Shown here: in pieces, positions 17,870-27,120 of the stretch
Numbering within the stretch: the first letter of the stretch is position 1
How the letters are laid out: each line of letters starts with the position of its first letter
NCBI RefSeq assembly: GCF_000308495.1
Contig: NZ_BAFU01000066.1
Coordinates: 41,252 to 105,251, forward strand
Direction: 5' to 3'
From: Nocardia brevicatena NBRC 12119
GTDB lineage: Bacteria > Actinomycetota > Actinomycetes > Mycobacteriales > Mycobacteriaceae
Length of the DNA stretch: 64,000 nucleotides
The notes under the pieces: model-generated
What the model was told of the DNA's origin: nothing
Databases searched by the model: none
The model's input: the letters and a program-made list of their open reading frames with translations, nothing else
Translations under genes and position numbers: made by a program

Positions 17870-18169
17870 TCGTCCGAAATCTGTCCTGTCACGTGTTCGG
17901 ACGCTCGCTCACCGCAAGCGGAACGATGCGACCGACCGGGGCACATACGGCTCGGTCGACCGCCGGCGGGCCGCGAGCACTTGCCCAGTTCCGCACCACG
18001 ATTCACCGGTGTTTCCCGAGCCGCTTGTATCGAGACCTCCTCGGCCGCCGACGGCATCTCGACAGCGGACAGGAGTGGCCGTTCGGATACATTGCCCAAC
18101 AACGACAAACGCCCGGCGGGACGGGATCCACCGGACGTTTGTGCGAATCGTTCGCGGAAAACCGCGATA
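17870..18169. other. Intergenic stretch between methyltransferase and etfA
   Basis: These 300 bp contain the etfBA terminator hairpin near 18105-18142. I see no gene in the rest. Confidence 0.4.
18102..18145 (-). terminator. Rho-independent-like terminator of etfBA
   Basis: On the minus strand, 27 bases after the etfA stop, ACAAACGTCCGG pairs with CCGGGCGTTTGT around a 13-base loop (one mismatch), and TCGTTGTT follows. The position and the T-rich tail fit a terminator of the etfB-etfA operon. Confidence 0.6.
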
Positions 18170-19126
18170 TCAGCCCTTGTGCTTCTTGACCTCTTCGGTC
18201 AGCTGTGGAGCGACATTGAACAGGTCGCCCACGATGCCGTAGTCGGCGATCTCGAAGATCGGCGCCTCTTCGTCCTTGTTGACGGCGACGATGGTCTTCG
18301 AGGTCTGCATACCGGCGCGGTGCTGGATGGCACCGGAGATACCGAGCGCGATGTACAGCTGCGGCGAGACCGTCTTACCGGTCTGGCCCACCTGGAACTG
18401 GCCGGGGTAGTAGCCGGAGTCGACGGCGGCGCGGGAGGCACCGACGGCGGCGCCGAGCGAGTCGGCCAGCGACTCGACCACCGAGAAGTTGTCGGCGGAG
18501 CCGACACCACGGCCACCGGAGACGACGATGTTCGCCTCGGTGAGCTCCGGACGGTCACCGCCCACGATGGGCTCGCGGGAGACGATCTTCACGACGCCCT
18601 CTTCCTGTGCCGGGACCTCGACGGTTACCTTCTCACCGGCACCGGCCTGGGCGTTGATCTCGATCGAGCCCGGGCGCACCGAGATGATCGGGACATCACC
18701 GTTGGTCTTGGCCTCGACGGTGTAGGCGCCACCGAAGATGGAGTGCACCGCGGAGCCATCGGAGTTCACGGCGACGACATCGGACAGCAGCCCGGAGCCG
18801 ATACGGGCGGCCAGGCGGCCCGACACCTCTTTGCCCTCGGCGGACGCGGCGACCAGCACGGCGGCGGGCGAGGCCGACTCCGCCAGGCCGGCGAGTACGT
18901 CGACCTTCGGGGTCACCAGGTAGCCCTCGGCGTCGTCGGATTCGGCGACGTAGATCTTCTCGGCGCCGGCGGCGGCGAGGGCGTCGGACAGTTTGTCGGT
19001 GGTGCCGGGGACACCGACCACCACGGCCGACGGTTCACCGAGAACCCGGGCGGCGCTGAGCAGTTCGGTGCTGATCTTCTTGAGCGCACCCTCGGCGTGC
19101 TCGATGAGCACAAGTACTTCTGCCAT
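18170..19126 (-). CDS. etfA: Electron transfer flavoprotein alpha subunit
   Basis: A 318-residue FAD-binding subunit of ETF, which passes electrons from acyl-CoA dehydrogenases to the quinone pool. It starts [16 protein letters not shown]. The C-terminal FAD domain has [11 protein letters not shown] and [28 protein letters not shown], which are diagnostic, then [28 protein letters not shown] lies 7 bases before the ATG. It follows etfB by 41 bases in the same operon. This is the Rv3028c (fixB) position in M. tuberculosis. Confidence 0.96.
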   Translation of the reverse strand: MAEVLVLIEHAEGALKKISTELLSAARVLGEPSAVVVGVPGTTDKLSDALAAAGAEKIYVAESDDAEGYLVTPKVDVLAGLAESASPAAVLVAASAEGKEVSGRLAARIGSGLLSDVVAVNSDGSAVHSIFGGAYTVEAKTNGDVPIISVRPGSIEINAQAGAGEKVTVEVPAQEEGVVKIVSREPIVGGDRPELTEANIVVSGGRGVGSADNFSVVESLADSLGAAVGASRAAVDSGYYPGQFQVGQTGKTVSPQLYIALGISGAIQHRAGMQTSKTIVAVNKDEEAPIFEIADYGIVGDLFNVAPQLTEEVKKHKG

Positions 19127-19167
19127 TGTCTTATCTCCTGAAGTTTCTCGACCGGTAGGGGCGCGGG

Positions 19168-19953
19168 TCAGATGATCTTCTGGGCGACCAGGTACTGGGC
19201 GATCTTGGTGCCACCGTCGCCTTCGTCGGCGACCTTCTCGCCCGCGGTGCGCGGTGGCTTCGGGGTGGAGGCGGTGACGGTGCTGCCCGCGTTCTCCACA
19301 CCGACGGTCGACGGGTCGATGCCCAGATCGGCCAAGGCGAAGGTCTGCACTTCCTTCTTCTTGGCGGCCATGATGCCCTTGAAGGACGGGAAGCGCGGCT
19401 CGTTGATCTTCTCGGTGACGCTCACGATGGCGGGAAGGGTTGCTTCCAGCTTGAACACGCCTTCGTCGGTTTCCCGCTCGCCGGTGATCCTGTCCCCGTC
19501 CACGGTGAGTTTGCGCAGGTGGGTGAGCTGCGGAATACCGAGGTATTCGGCGATGATCGCGGGCACGGCGCCCATGCGGCCGTCGGTGGCCTCGTTGCCT
19601 GCGATCACCAGCTCGACACCCTCGACCTGGCCCAGCGCACCGGCCAGCACCCACGCGGTCTGCACCGCGTCGGAGCCGTGGATGGCAGGGTCGTTGATGT
19701 GGATGGCCTTGTCGGCACCCATGGACAGGGCCTTGCGGATGGCCTCGGTGGCGCGGTCGGGACCGGCGCACAGCACGGTCACCTCACCGCCCTGGGCCTC
19801 CTTGATGAGCAGTGCCTCTTCGACGGCGCGCTCGTTGATCTCGTCGAGCACCGCGTCGGCGGCCTCGCGGTCGAGGGTGTAGTCACCGTCGGTCAGCTTG
19901 CGCTCGGACCAGGTGTCGGGAACCTGCTTGATGAGTACGACGATGTTCGGCAT
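19168..19953 (-). CDS. etfB: Electron transfer flavoprotein beta subunit
   Basis: A 261-residue ETF beta chain, partner of the next gene. It starts MPNIVVLIKQVPDTW and has the AMP-binding and signature region DAVQTAWVLAGAL through GNEATDGRMGAVPAIIAEYLGIPQLTHL. The length is normal. The gene leads the etfBA operon; a palindromic operator candidate lies about 100 bases upstream. It corresponds to fixA (Rv3029c). Confidence 0.96.
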   Translation of the reverse strand: MPNIVVLIKQVPDTWSERKLTDGDYTLDREAADAVLDEINERAVEEALLIKEAQGGEVTVLCAGPDRATEAIRKALSMGADKAIHINDPAIHGSDAVQTAWVLAGALGQVEGVELVIAGNEATDGRMGAVPAIIAEYLGIPQLTHLRKLTVDGDRITGERETDEGVFKLEATLPAIVSVTEKINEPRFPSFKGIMAAKKKEVQTFALADLGIDPSTVGVENAGSTVTASTPKPPRTAGEKVADEGDGGTKIAQYLVAQKII

Positions 19954-20055
19954 CGGTCTTCGTCGACCTCCTGTTCTGGTTACCTGATGGTGGTCGCACG
20001 ATCCGGGCGGCCGTACGTCCTTGTGAGTAGGTCAGGGCGAGACATTACCCTACGT

Positions 20056-20077
20056 TAAGTTACTGATGGGTAACTTA
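20056..20077. promoter_or_regulatory. Candidate TetR-type operator between etfB and the MGLP cassette
   Basis: TAAGTTAC and GTAACTTA form a perfect 8-base inverted repeat with a 6-base spacer, in the promoter region between the divergent etfB and methyltransferase genes. TetR-type regulators of lipid metabolism in actinobacteria bind repeats of this size and shape. The regulator is not in the window. Confidence 0.55.
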
Positions 20078-20156
20078 CCATTCGAGTGTAGTGAAGGGCG
20101 CGTCGCAGGACCCTCCGACCACCCGAGCGGCGACGTCTACCAGTAACGTCAGTGGG

Positions 20157-20942
20157 ATGAGCGAGGCCCTGCTTCCCGCCACACCCATCAATACCCACGC
20201 CGTCGAGCCACTGCCGCTGACCGGCGAACGCACCGTTCCCGGGATAGCCGAGGAGAACTACTGGTTCCGCCGGCACGAGATCGTGTATGCCCGACTGCTG
20301 GACCGCTGCGTCGGCAAAGTGGTCCTGGAGGCCGGATCGGGCGAGGGCTACGGCGCGGACATGATCGCGGCGGTCGCCGACCGGGTCGTCGGCCTGGACT
20401 ACGACCGCGGCGCGGCCGCGCACGTGCGCGCACGGTATCCGCGGGTGGCGATGCTGCGCGGCAATCTGGCCGATCTGCCGCTCGCCGCCGACACCGTCGA
20501 CGTGGTGGTGAACTTCCAAGTGATCGAACACCTCTGGGATCAGGCGCGTTTCCTGCGCGAATGCCTGCGGGTCCTGCGACCCGGCGGCGAACTGCTGATC
20601 AGCACTCCCAACCGGATCACCTTCTCCCCCGGGCGGGATACCCCACTCAACCCTTTCCACACCCGCGAACTGCACGCCGGGGAACTCACCGAACTGCTGG
20701 TAGAGGCCGGATTCCGGATCGAGCTGATGACCGGTGTGCACCACGGGCCCACCCTGCGGGCCCTGGACGCCAAGCACGGCGGTTCGTTCATCGATGCACA
20801 GATCGAACGCGCCCTGGCCGGGCAACCCTGGCCCGCCGAACTGACCGCCGACGTAGCCGCGGTCGGTATCGACGATTTCGACCTGACCCCCCACGATATC
20901 GACGCCGGCCTGGATTTGGTGGCCATCGCGGTGAAACCTTGA
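20157..20942 (+). CDS. SAM-dependent methyltransferase of the methylglucose lipopolysaccharide cassette (Rv3030-like)
   Basis: A protein of about 261 residues. SAM-binding motif I reads LEAGSGEGYGADMI, the acidic residue follows in GLDYDRG, then NLADLPLAADTVDVVVNFQVIEHLWD and LRVLRPGGELLISTPN. The ATG at 20157 is preferred by length; the frame opens at 20091. It stands first in a coupled set with a GH57 enzyme and a GT4 enzyme. The same trio in mycobacteria (Rv3030-Rv3032) is linked to methylated glucose lipopolysaccharides, cytoplasmic polysaccharides that bind fatty acyl-CoA. By that analogy it would methylate glucose units, which the sequence does not prove. Confidence 0.85.
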   Translation: MSEALLPATPINTHAVEPLPLTGERTVPGIAEENYWFRRHEIVYARLLDRCVGKVVLEAGSGEGYGADMIAAVADRVVGLDYDRGAAAHVRARYPRVAMLRGNLADLPLAADTVDVVVNFQVIEHLWDQARFLRECLRVLRPGGELLISTPNRITFSPGRDTPLNPFHTRELHAGELTELLVEAGFRIELMTGVHHGPTLRALDAKHGGSFIDAQIERALAGQPWPAELTADVAAVGIDDFDLTPHDIDAGLDLVAIAVKP

Positions 20943-22483
20943 GCAACGCACACATCTCCGACGCGGTTCCCGGCCAGTTCACCCTGGTCCTGCACTCCCA
21001 TCTGCCCTGGCTGGCCCACCACGGCCGCTGGCCGGTCGGCGAGGAATGGCTCTACCAGTCCTGGGCCGCCTCCTACCTACCCGTCGTCGACGTGCTGAGA
21101 ACCCTTGCCGCCGAAGGCCGTTCACATCTGCTCACCCTCGGCATCACCCCGGTGCTGGCGGCGCAGCTGGACGACCCGCACTGCCTGGCCGGTATGCACC
21201 ACTGGCTGGGCAACTGGCAGCTGCGCGCCGACGAGGCGGCCATGGCGGGCAATATCGCGCTCGGCCGGCATGAGCACCGCCTGGCCGCCGCCGCACTCAC
21301 GGAATTCGAACGGAGCTGGCGACACGGGGCCGCCCCGGTGTGGCGGGAACTCGTCGACGCCGACGCCATCGAACTGCTCGGCGGGCCGCTGGCGCACCCG
21401 TTCCAGCCGTTGATCGACGAGCGGCTGCGGGAGTTCCAGCTGGTCGAGGGGCTGGCCGATGCCCGACTGCGCTGGGGCCACACACCCACCGGAATCTGGG
21501 CGCCGGAATGCGGTTTCACCCCCGGCATGGAGACCGGATACGCCGACGCGGGGGTGACGCATTTCATGGTCGACGGCCCGGCCCTGCGCGGCGACACCAC
21601 CCTGGGTCGTCCGGTGCGGGATTCGTCGGTCCTGGCGTTCGGGCGGGATCTCCAGGTCAGTTACCGGGTGTGGTCGCCGAAGTCGGGATACCCGGGCCAG
21701 GGCGCCTACCGTGATTTCCATCACTACGACCACGACACGGGTCTGAAACCGTCGCGGGTTACCGGCAAGACCGTCGCCGGGCCGGACAAGGCACCCTACG
21801 ATCCGGAACTCGCCGCCGCCGCCGTGGAACGCGATGTCACGGACTTCGTACGGACCGTGCGGGAACGGTTGATCGGCGAAACCGAGCGGACCGGCCGCCC
21901 CGCCCTGGTCGTCGCCGCCTTCGACACCGAACTGTTCGGCCACTGGTGGCACGAGGGGCCGCAGTGGCTGGCACAGGTGCTGCGCGCGCTGCCGGAGGCC
22001 GGGATCACCGTCGGAACCCTGGCCGACGCCCGCGACCGCGGTTTCGTCGGCGAACCGGTAGAGCTCACCGACTCCTCCTGGGGATCCGGCAAGGACTGGC
22101 GGGTATGGGCCGGAGACCAGGTGCGCGACCTGGTGGAACTCAACGCCGATATCGTCGGCCTCGCCCTGGACACCCTCGGTAAACTCCGCGCGAACGCCGC
22201 CGCGCCGGGCCGCGACCCGGTGGCCGACCAACTGCTGCGGGAGGCGATCCTCACCGTATCCAGTGACTGGGCGTTCATGGTGAGCAAGGACTCCGCTGCC
22301 GGCTACGCGCGCGACCGGGCACACCAGCACGCGCACGCGGTCCGGGAAATCGCCGCGGCCGTGGAATCCGGTCAGCTCGCCATAGCGCGCCGATTGGCGG
22401 CAGGATGGTCCGTGGCCGACGGCCTGTTCCCAGCCCTGGACGCGCGGCGCCTGCGTGTCACCCCGGCAGAAGGACAACGATGA
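20939..22483 (+). CDS. Glycoside hydrolase family 57 protein (alpha-glucan branching type, Rv3031-like)
   Basis: A 514-residue GH57 enzyme. The conserved regions are visible: FTLVLHSHLPWL (region 1), GIWAPECGFTPG with the nucleophile Glu (region 3) and AAFDTELFGHWWHEG with the acid/base Asp (region 4). The C-terminal helical domain follows. Mycobacterial homologues are thought to act as 1,4-alpha-glucan branching enzymes for methylglucose lipopolysaccharide. The start is a TTG that overlaps the stop of the methyltransferase gene by three bases (TTGA), and no better start is in frame, so translation is probably coupled. Confidence 0.88.
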   Translation: MSNAHISDAVPGQFTLVLHSHLPWLAHHGRWPVGEEWLYQSWAASYLPVVDVLRTLAAEGRSHLLTLGITPVLAAQLDDPHCLAGMHHWLGNWQLRADEAAMAGNIALGRHEHRLAAAALTEFERSWRHGAAPVWRELVDADAIELLGGPLAHPFQPLIDERLREFQLVEGLADARLRWGHTPTGIWAPECGFTPGMETGYADAGVTHFMVDGPALRGDTTLGRPVRDSSVLAFGRDLQVSYRVWSPKSGYPGQGAYRDFHHYDHDTGLKPSRVTGKTVAGPDKAPYDPELAAAAVERDVTDFVRTVRERLIGETERTGRPALVVAAFDTELFGHWWHEGPQWLAQVLRALPEAGITVGTLADARDRGFVGEPVELTDSSWGSGKDWRVWAGDQVRDLVELNADIVGLALDTLGKLRANAAAPGRDPVADQLLREAILTVSSDWAFMVSKDSAAGYARDRAHQHAHAVREIAAAVESGQLAIARRLAAGWSVADGLFPALDARRLRVTPAEGQR

Positions 22484-23742
22484 AGATCTTGATGGTGTCG
22501 TGGGAGTACCCACCGGTCGTGGTCGGCGGGCTGGGCCGGCACGTCCATCACCTGGCCACCGAACTCGCCACCGCCGGGCACGAGGTGGTCGTACTGTCCC
22601 GACGCCCCACCGGCACCGATCCCACCACCCATCCCACGGCCTCCCATATCGCCGAGGGGGTGCTCGTGGTGGCAGTCGCCGAGGACCCACCGATCTTCGA
22701 TTTCGGCGAGGACATGCTCGCCTGGACCCTCGCCATGGGCCATGCCATGGTGCGCGCCGGAATCGCCCTGAACAAACCCGGTATCGGCGACGGCTGGAGT
22801 CCCGACGTGGTGCACGCGCACGACTGGTTGGTCGCGCACCCGGCTATCGCGCTGGCCGAGTACTACGACGTGCCACTGGTGTCCACCATCCATGCCACCG
22901 AGGCCGGCCGGCACAGCGGCTGGGTGGCCGGGCGGGTGAACCGGCAGGTGCACTCGGTGGAATGGTGGCTGGCCAACGAATCGGACGCGCTCATCACCTG
23001 TTCGGCGTCCATGCAGGACGAGGTGGAGCGGCTCTACCGCCCCGACGGGGTGCCGCTGACGGTGATACGCAACGGGATCGATGTGGGGGCGTGGGCGTTC
23101 CGTCCGCGACTGCCGCACAGCGGACCGCCGAGACTGCTGTATGTGGGGCGCCTCGAATACGAGAAGGGCGTGCAGGACGCTATCGCCGCGCTGCCGCGGA
23201 TCCGGCGCGCCCATCCGGGTACCACATTGACCGTCGCCGGGGTGGGCACCCAGTTCGAATGGCTGCGGGAACGCGCGCGGGCCCACCGGGTGACGCGGGC
23301 GGTGCATTTCGCGGGGCAGCTGGAACACGAGGAACTGCTCGGCTGGTTGCACGGCGCGGACGCGATCGTGCTGCCGAGCCGCTACGAACCGTTCGGGATC
23401 GTGGCGCTGGAGGCGGCCGCCGCCGGCACTCCCCTGGTGACCTCCACCGCGGGCGGACTCGGGGAAGCGGTGATCGACGGCGTCACGGGGGCCTCGTTCG
23501 AGCCCGCCGATATCGACGGACTGGTCGACACGGTGCGAGCCGTCCTCGACGATCCGGCCGCCGCGCAGCAACGCGCCTACGCCGCGCGGGAACGGCTCAC
23601 CGAAGATTTCTCCTGGGATGTGGTGGCCGTCGAAACCGTCCAGGTGTACACGGCCGCGAAACGCCGCGTACGTACCCCGCTGGGGCGACCGGAGATCATA
23701 CGACGCCCGCTTCCGGAGCGGGACCCGAACCAGCCGCTGTAG
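22480..23742 (+). CDS. GT4-family glycosyltransferase, alpha-1,4-glucan synthase type (Rv3032-like)
   Basis: A 420-residue GT-B enzyme. It begins MKILMVSWEYPPVVVGGLGRH, the ADP/UDP-glucose glucan synthase N terminus with the Gly-rich loop, and later shows IRNGIDVGAW, YVGRLEYEKGV and SRYEPFGIVALEAAAAGTP with the E-X7-E catalytic motif. Mycobacterial Rv3032 elongates the 1,4-glucan of methylglucose lipopolysaccharide and also contributes to glycogen. AGAAGGA precedes the ATG, which overlaps the GH57 stop (ATGA). Together the three genes make one coupled unit for synthesis, branching and methylation of a glucan. Confidence 0.9.
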   Translation: MKILMVSWEYPPVVVGGLGRHVHHLATELATAGHEVVVLSRRPTGTDPTTHPTASHIAEGVLVVAVAEDPPIFDFGEDMLAWTLAMGHAMVRAGIALNKPGIGDGWSPDVVHAHDWLVAHPAIALAEYYDVPLVSTIHATEAGRHSGWVAGRVNRQVHSVEWWLANESDALITCSASMQDEVERLYRPDGVPLTVIRNGIDVGAWAFRPRLPHSGPPRLLYVGRLEYEKGVQDAIAALPRIRRAHPGTTLTVAGVGTQFEWLRERARAHRVTRAVHFAGQLEHEELLGWLHGADAIVLPSRYEPFGIVALEAAAAGTPLVTSTAGGLGEAVIDGVTGASFEPADIDGLVDTVRAVLDDPAAAQQRAYAARERLTEDFSWDVVAVETVQVYTAAKRRVRTPLGRPEIIRRPLPERDPNQPL

Positions 23743-23781
23743 AGTACTCCCAACCCGCGGCGGGCACGGTCGCTTCCCGCC

Positions 23782-25116
23782 TCAGTCCGTGGGTTCGAAG
23801 GCGAAGACCTCACCGATCCGGGTCGCCACCACCACCTCACCGTCCTGGCCGACCGCCGTTCCGGCGGTGGTGCCCTGCCCGCCCGGCAGCAGGTCGGAGT
23901 CGATGGTCGCGCCGGTTTCCGTATCGAAGGTGACCAGGTGCAACCCGTCGCCGAGTGCCACGGTGACGTAACCGGTATGGCCCGCCGTCTGCACCGGCAT
24001 ACCACGTAACGCCAGATCCTTGCGCCCCCATACCGGTTCGGCCCGGTCACCGAGGTCACGCAGGGCGAGCAGATAGCCCTCGTCCCCGGCCGGAATGATC
24101 AGCCCGTCGTCGGAGACGGAGATCCCGCGACGCGGTTCCCAGTCGAGATCGGCCGCCCATTTGGTGTGTCCGTCGGCGGTGTCGAGGGCGAGCAGTCGCT
24201 TGCTGTTGTCGCCGACGTAGAGAGTGTTGCCGTCGGCCGACAGGGCCGGATCGGTGGCACTGCCGCCGTCCAGGATCTCCACCCGCCACTCCTGGTCTAC
24301 CTTCCCGTCCGCATAACGCAACGCGACCAGCGCGGCCCGGGGATGGCCCGCCTCCCGGACGGTGACATAGACGCGGCCGGTATCGGTGTCGACGGCCGCG
24401 AGAGTGGCCACCGGGCATTCGGGGCCGCCGGTCGCGCAGTCCTCGAGCCCCTCACCCGGGGGCGGCCAGTCCAGGCCGGGATCGGCCAGGAAATCGGGCT
24501 GCCCCAGCAGCTGCCGGGTCGGGACCACGCGTTTACCGGTCTGCCGATCGATCACGTCGACCTGGCCCGTGTGGGTAATGCTGAGCAGATTGCTGTCGCC
24601 GGTGAACTGCAGGGTCACCGGCACCCCCGCCACCGGGATACGCCAGCGCGGCTGCCCGAGATAGTTCATCGAACCCACCCCGCTGTCGTCGCCGACATAG
24701 ACGTTGGCCATCCCGTCGAGCAGCGTGGGCGAGTAGGCGGCATTGGGCCCCAATGGGTTGCAGAACCGTTTGCGCCCGGTCTCCATCTGGAAGGTGATGA
24801 TGTTGCAGTCGGCGTCGGTGCGGGTGGTGACGAACATCTGTCCGTCGTGGGCGAGGGTGAGCGGTTGCACCACCGGTCCGCCCACCGGGCGCGACCAGCT
24901 CGGACGCAACGCCCGCGACCCGGTGATCGGGCTGGTGGCGCTGTTGCGCCCATCGTGTCCGGCCGCGGGCCAGCCGAGGCCGGGGCCCACGCCGATATCG
25001 TCGGTATCGGTGCCGCAGCCGGTGAGCGCGGCCGTCCCCATCACCACCAGCGCCGCCGCATACGCCAGGGCTCGTCCGGTCCCTGGCACGGCCCGTACGC
25101 CGCCGCCGATTCGCAC
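23782..25116 (-). CDS. PQQ-repeat beta-propeller lipoprotein (Rv3035-like)
   Basis: A 444-residue exported lipoprotein. The signal peptide ends in a lipobox LTGC with Cys 34. The mature part is made of repeated beta-propeller blades of the PQQ/WD type (for example NTLYVGDNSKRLLALDTADG, GYVTVALGDGLHLVTFDTETG). The start is a GTG with GGGAGA upstream. It ends 40 bases from the convergent glycosyltransferase and is divergent from the acyltransferase. Its job is unknown; the constant position next to the glucan genes suggests an envelope role. Confidence 0.85.
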   Translation of the reverse strand: MRIGGGVRAVPGTGRALAYAAALVVMGTAALTGCGTDTDDIGVGPGLGWPAAGHDGRNSATSPITGSRALRPSWSRPVGGPVVQPLTLAHDGQMFVTTRTDADCNIITFQMETGRKRFCNPLGPNAAYSPTLLDGMANVYVGDDSGVGSMNYLGQPRWRIPVAGVPVTLQFTGDSNLLSITHTGQVDVIDRQTGKRVVPTRQLLGQPDFLADPGLDWPPPGEGLEDCATGGPECPVATLAAVDTDTGRVYVTVREAGHPRAALVALRYADGKVDQEWRVEILDGGSATDPALSADGNTLYVGDNSKRLLALDTADGHTKWAADLDWEPRRGISVSDDGLIIPAGDEGYLLALRDLGDRAEPVWGRKDLALRGMPVQTAGHTGYVTVALGDGLHLVTFDTETGATIDSDLLPGGQGTTAGTAVGQDGEVVVATRIGEVFAFEPTD

Positions 25117-25258
25117 CTGCCGTCTCCCTCTATCGTGGTCCTCACCCCGCGTCCGCGCCGTCCGAGGTTAACGGGAAGGGTATCGGCCCGGGACATGGAC
25201 CGCGAAAGTAGGCTGTTGCGCAGTACCCGACGGATCGGCGATGACAGGAGAACAGGAC

Positions 25259-26008
25259 GTGACGAGCATGTGGGGCGCACCGTTGCGTTCACGCCGGCGT
25301 GGCTCACGGCGGCGTGACCCGCGGCAGGCCCGTTTCCTCACCTCGGCCTCGCTGCGCTGGGTGCTCGCCAACCACGCCTACACCCCCTGGTATCTGGTGC
25401 GCTACTACCGGTTGTTCAAGTTCCGCCTGGCCAACCCGCACATCATCCTGCGTGGCATGGTGTTCCTCGGCCGCCGCGTGGAAATCCACGCCACCCCCGA
25501 GTTGGGTCGGCTGGAGATCGGGCGCTGGGTGCATATCGGCGACGGTAACGCCATCCGCTGCCACGAGGGTTCGCTGCGCATCGGCGACAAGGTGGTGTTC
25601 GGCAAGGACAACGTAGTCAACACCTACCTGGATATCGAGATCGGCGAGTCCACGCTGGTCGCCGACTGGTGCTATATCTGCGACTTCGACCACCGGATGG
25701 ACGATATCCACACCCCGATCAAGGATCAGGGGATCGTCAAGAGCCCCGTACGGATCGGGCCCGATACCTGGATCGCCGCCAAGGTCACCGTATTGCGGGA
25801 GACCCGGGTCGGCCGTGGCTGTGTCCTCGGCGCGCACGCGGTGGTCAAGGGCGATATTCCCGACTACAGCATTGCCGTCGGCGCACCGGCCAGGGTCGTG
25901 AAGAACCGCAAGGAGGCCTGGGAGGCCGGGGCGGAGGCACGGGCCGCGTATGCCGTCGCGCTGGAGGACATCGAACGGAAGAAGAACGGTGCAGGCCGGC
26001 AGGCATGA
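25259..26008 (+). CDS. Left-handed beta-helix (hexapeptide) acyltransferase (Rv3034c-like)
   Basis: A 249-residue acyltransferase. Hexapeptide turns are visible from residue 65 to 205 (GRLEIGRWVHIGDGNAIR, GSLRIGDKVVFGKDNVVN, ARVVKNRKEA at the end), with the active His in CDFDHRMDD. The N-terminal 50 residues are basic and may contact membranes. The GTG at 25259 is preferred because AGGAG stands 8 bases before it; ATGs at 25241 and 25268 are alternatives. It may acylate the methylglucose polysaccharide, inferred from the neighbourhood only. In M. tuberculosis this gene and the PQQ gene have the same mutual arrangement but the opposite order. Confidence 0.82.
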   Translation: MTSMWGAPLRSRRRGSRRRDPRQARFLTSASLRWVLANHAYTPWYLVRYYRLFKFRLANPHIILRGMVFLGRRVEIHATPELGRLEIGRWVHIGDGNAIRCHEGSLRIGDKVVFGKDNVVNTYLDIEIGESTLVADWCYICDFDHRMDDIHTPIKDQGIVKSPVRIGPDTWIAAKVTVLRETRVGRGCVLGAHAVVKGDIPDYSIAVGAPARVVKNRKEAWEAGAEARAAYAVALEDIERKKNGAGRQA

Positions 26009-26025
26009 ACCGGCGGGCCGCGGCC

Positions 26026-26574
26026 CTACTTCAGCGACTCCATCTTCTTGACGACCCGCTGCACGGTGAGCCACGTGCGGGTGGTGATGTTCTTGCCGTG
26101 GGTACGCTCCAACCAGGCCATGAAGTTGGGGGTGGTGGGGGTGCTGTTGTCGATGACGGCGAGAAATACGCGGGCGGCGGGGTCGTAGCCGACGACACGG
26201 GTGCGCGGATCGGGATCGCCGGGTGGTTCGACCGGTGCGCGGCCGGCGCCCTTGAGAAAGGTCGCGGTCAGATAGGTGCTGCGGCCGTGCGTCAGCCCTT
26301 CGAACGGATCGCTGTCGAGCAGGGCGCGCAGTTCGGTGTGGTCACGGATGATCGTGCCGCCCGGGATACCGAGTTCGGCGTTGAGGGCGTTCTGGACCCG
26401 GTCCTCCAGAACGGAGACCTCGGCCGGGTCGGCACGGAATACGATATTGCCGCTGGCCAGGACCGAGGCCACCGATTCGAATCCGAGCCCGGTGAACACC
26501 GCGCGCAGTTTCTCATTGCTCATATTCGGGTTGCTGGGCATGATCCCCCGCAGCAGCGCCGTGTACATCATCAT
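26026..26574 (-). CDS. DUF1697 family protein
   Basis: A protein of about 182 residues of the DUF1697 family: MYTALLRGIMPSNPNMSNEKLRAVF, then VASVLASGNIVFRA and the C-terminal TWLTVQRVVKKME. This small alpha/beta family is widespread in actinobacteria and has no established function. The Met at 26574 (MMMYTALL) is taken as start; the frame runs on to 26634. It is convergent with the acyltransferase gene. Confidence 0.85.
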   Translation of the reverse strand: MMMYTALLRGIMPSNPNMSNEKLRAVFTGLGFESVASVLASGNIVFRADPAEVSVLEDRVQNALNAELGIPGGTIIRDHTELRALLDSDPFEGLTHGRSTYLTATFLKGAGRAPVEPPGDPDPRTRVVGYDPAARVFLAVIDNSTPTTPNFMAWLERTHGKNITTRTWLTVQRVVKKMESLK

Positions 26575-27120
26575 GGACAGACCGTAGCGCCGCGCACCGA
26601 CAACCACTCGGCATTCGGCAGCCCCTCGATACACCGGGTGTGTTTTCCGGGTCCCGGATGTGTGCGGCCCCGCCGGCGACTCGGCGGTCAGCGCCCTGGG
26701 CGGGCACCACTCGGCACCCAGAGCTCTCCCCGGATACGTCCCACGACGTACGACGCGATCCGAACGAACGGTGACGCAGTGCGTTTCGGTTCGGGCACCG
26801 AAAGTGCCGCTTCCCTTCCCATCCGTGAACCCGGTGAAAACTGTTCATAAAATAGAGGGATAATCCCTATTGATAATTTCGCGCTCGTATCGTCCCGCGA
26901 ACTCGCCGCAGACCTTCTGCAACCATCGGGAGCACCGAAAATTCCCGAAAATGGTGCTCTTACGCAATATTCATCGATAATCGTGGTCGCTCGCCGTTTG
27001 CCCGACCGTACGCGGACGGCAATATTTTCGCGCCGCGCTCATCGACTGTCCGCCTACGGTGACAATATGCCTTCCACACAATAGGAATACGGCTGTTCAC
27101 GGATCTATAGACTCATCGCA
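26575..27120. other. AT-richer intergenic stretch upstream of the chorismate-lyase-like gene
   Basis: These 546 bp hold no credible gene. From about 26830 to 27110 the base composition is clearly less GC-rich than around it, as in transferred DNA. GGGATAATCCC at 26857-26867 is a small palindrome. Confidence 0.45.

Noticed and set aside
17747-19141. 464-codon plus-strand frame opposite etfA
   Set aside because: The opposite strand has a certain etfA gene with all signature motifs; the frame is rich in Gly, Asp and Val without family features.
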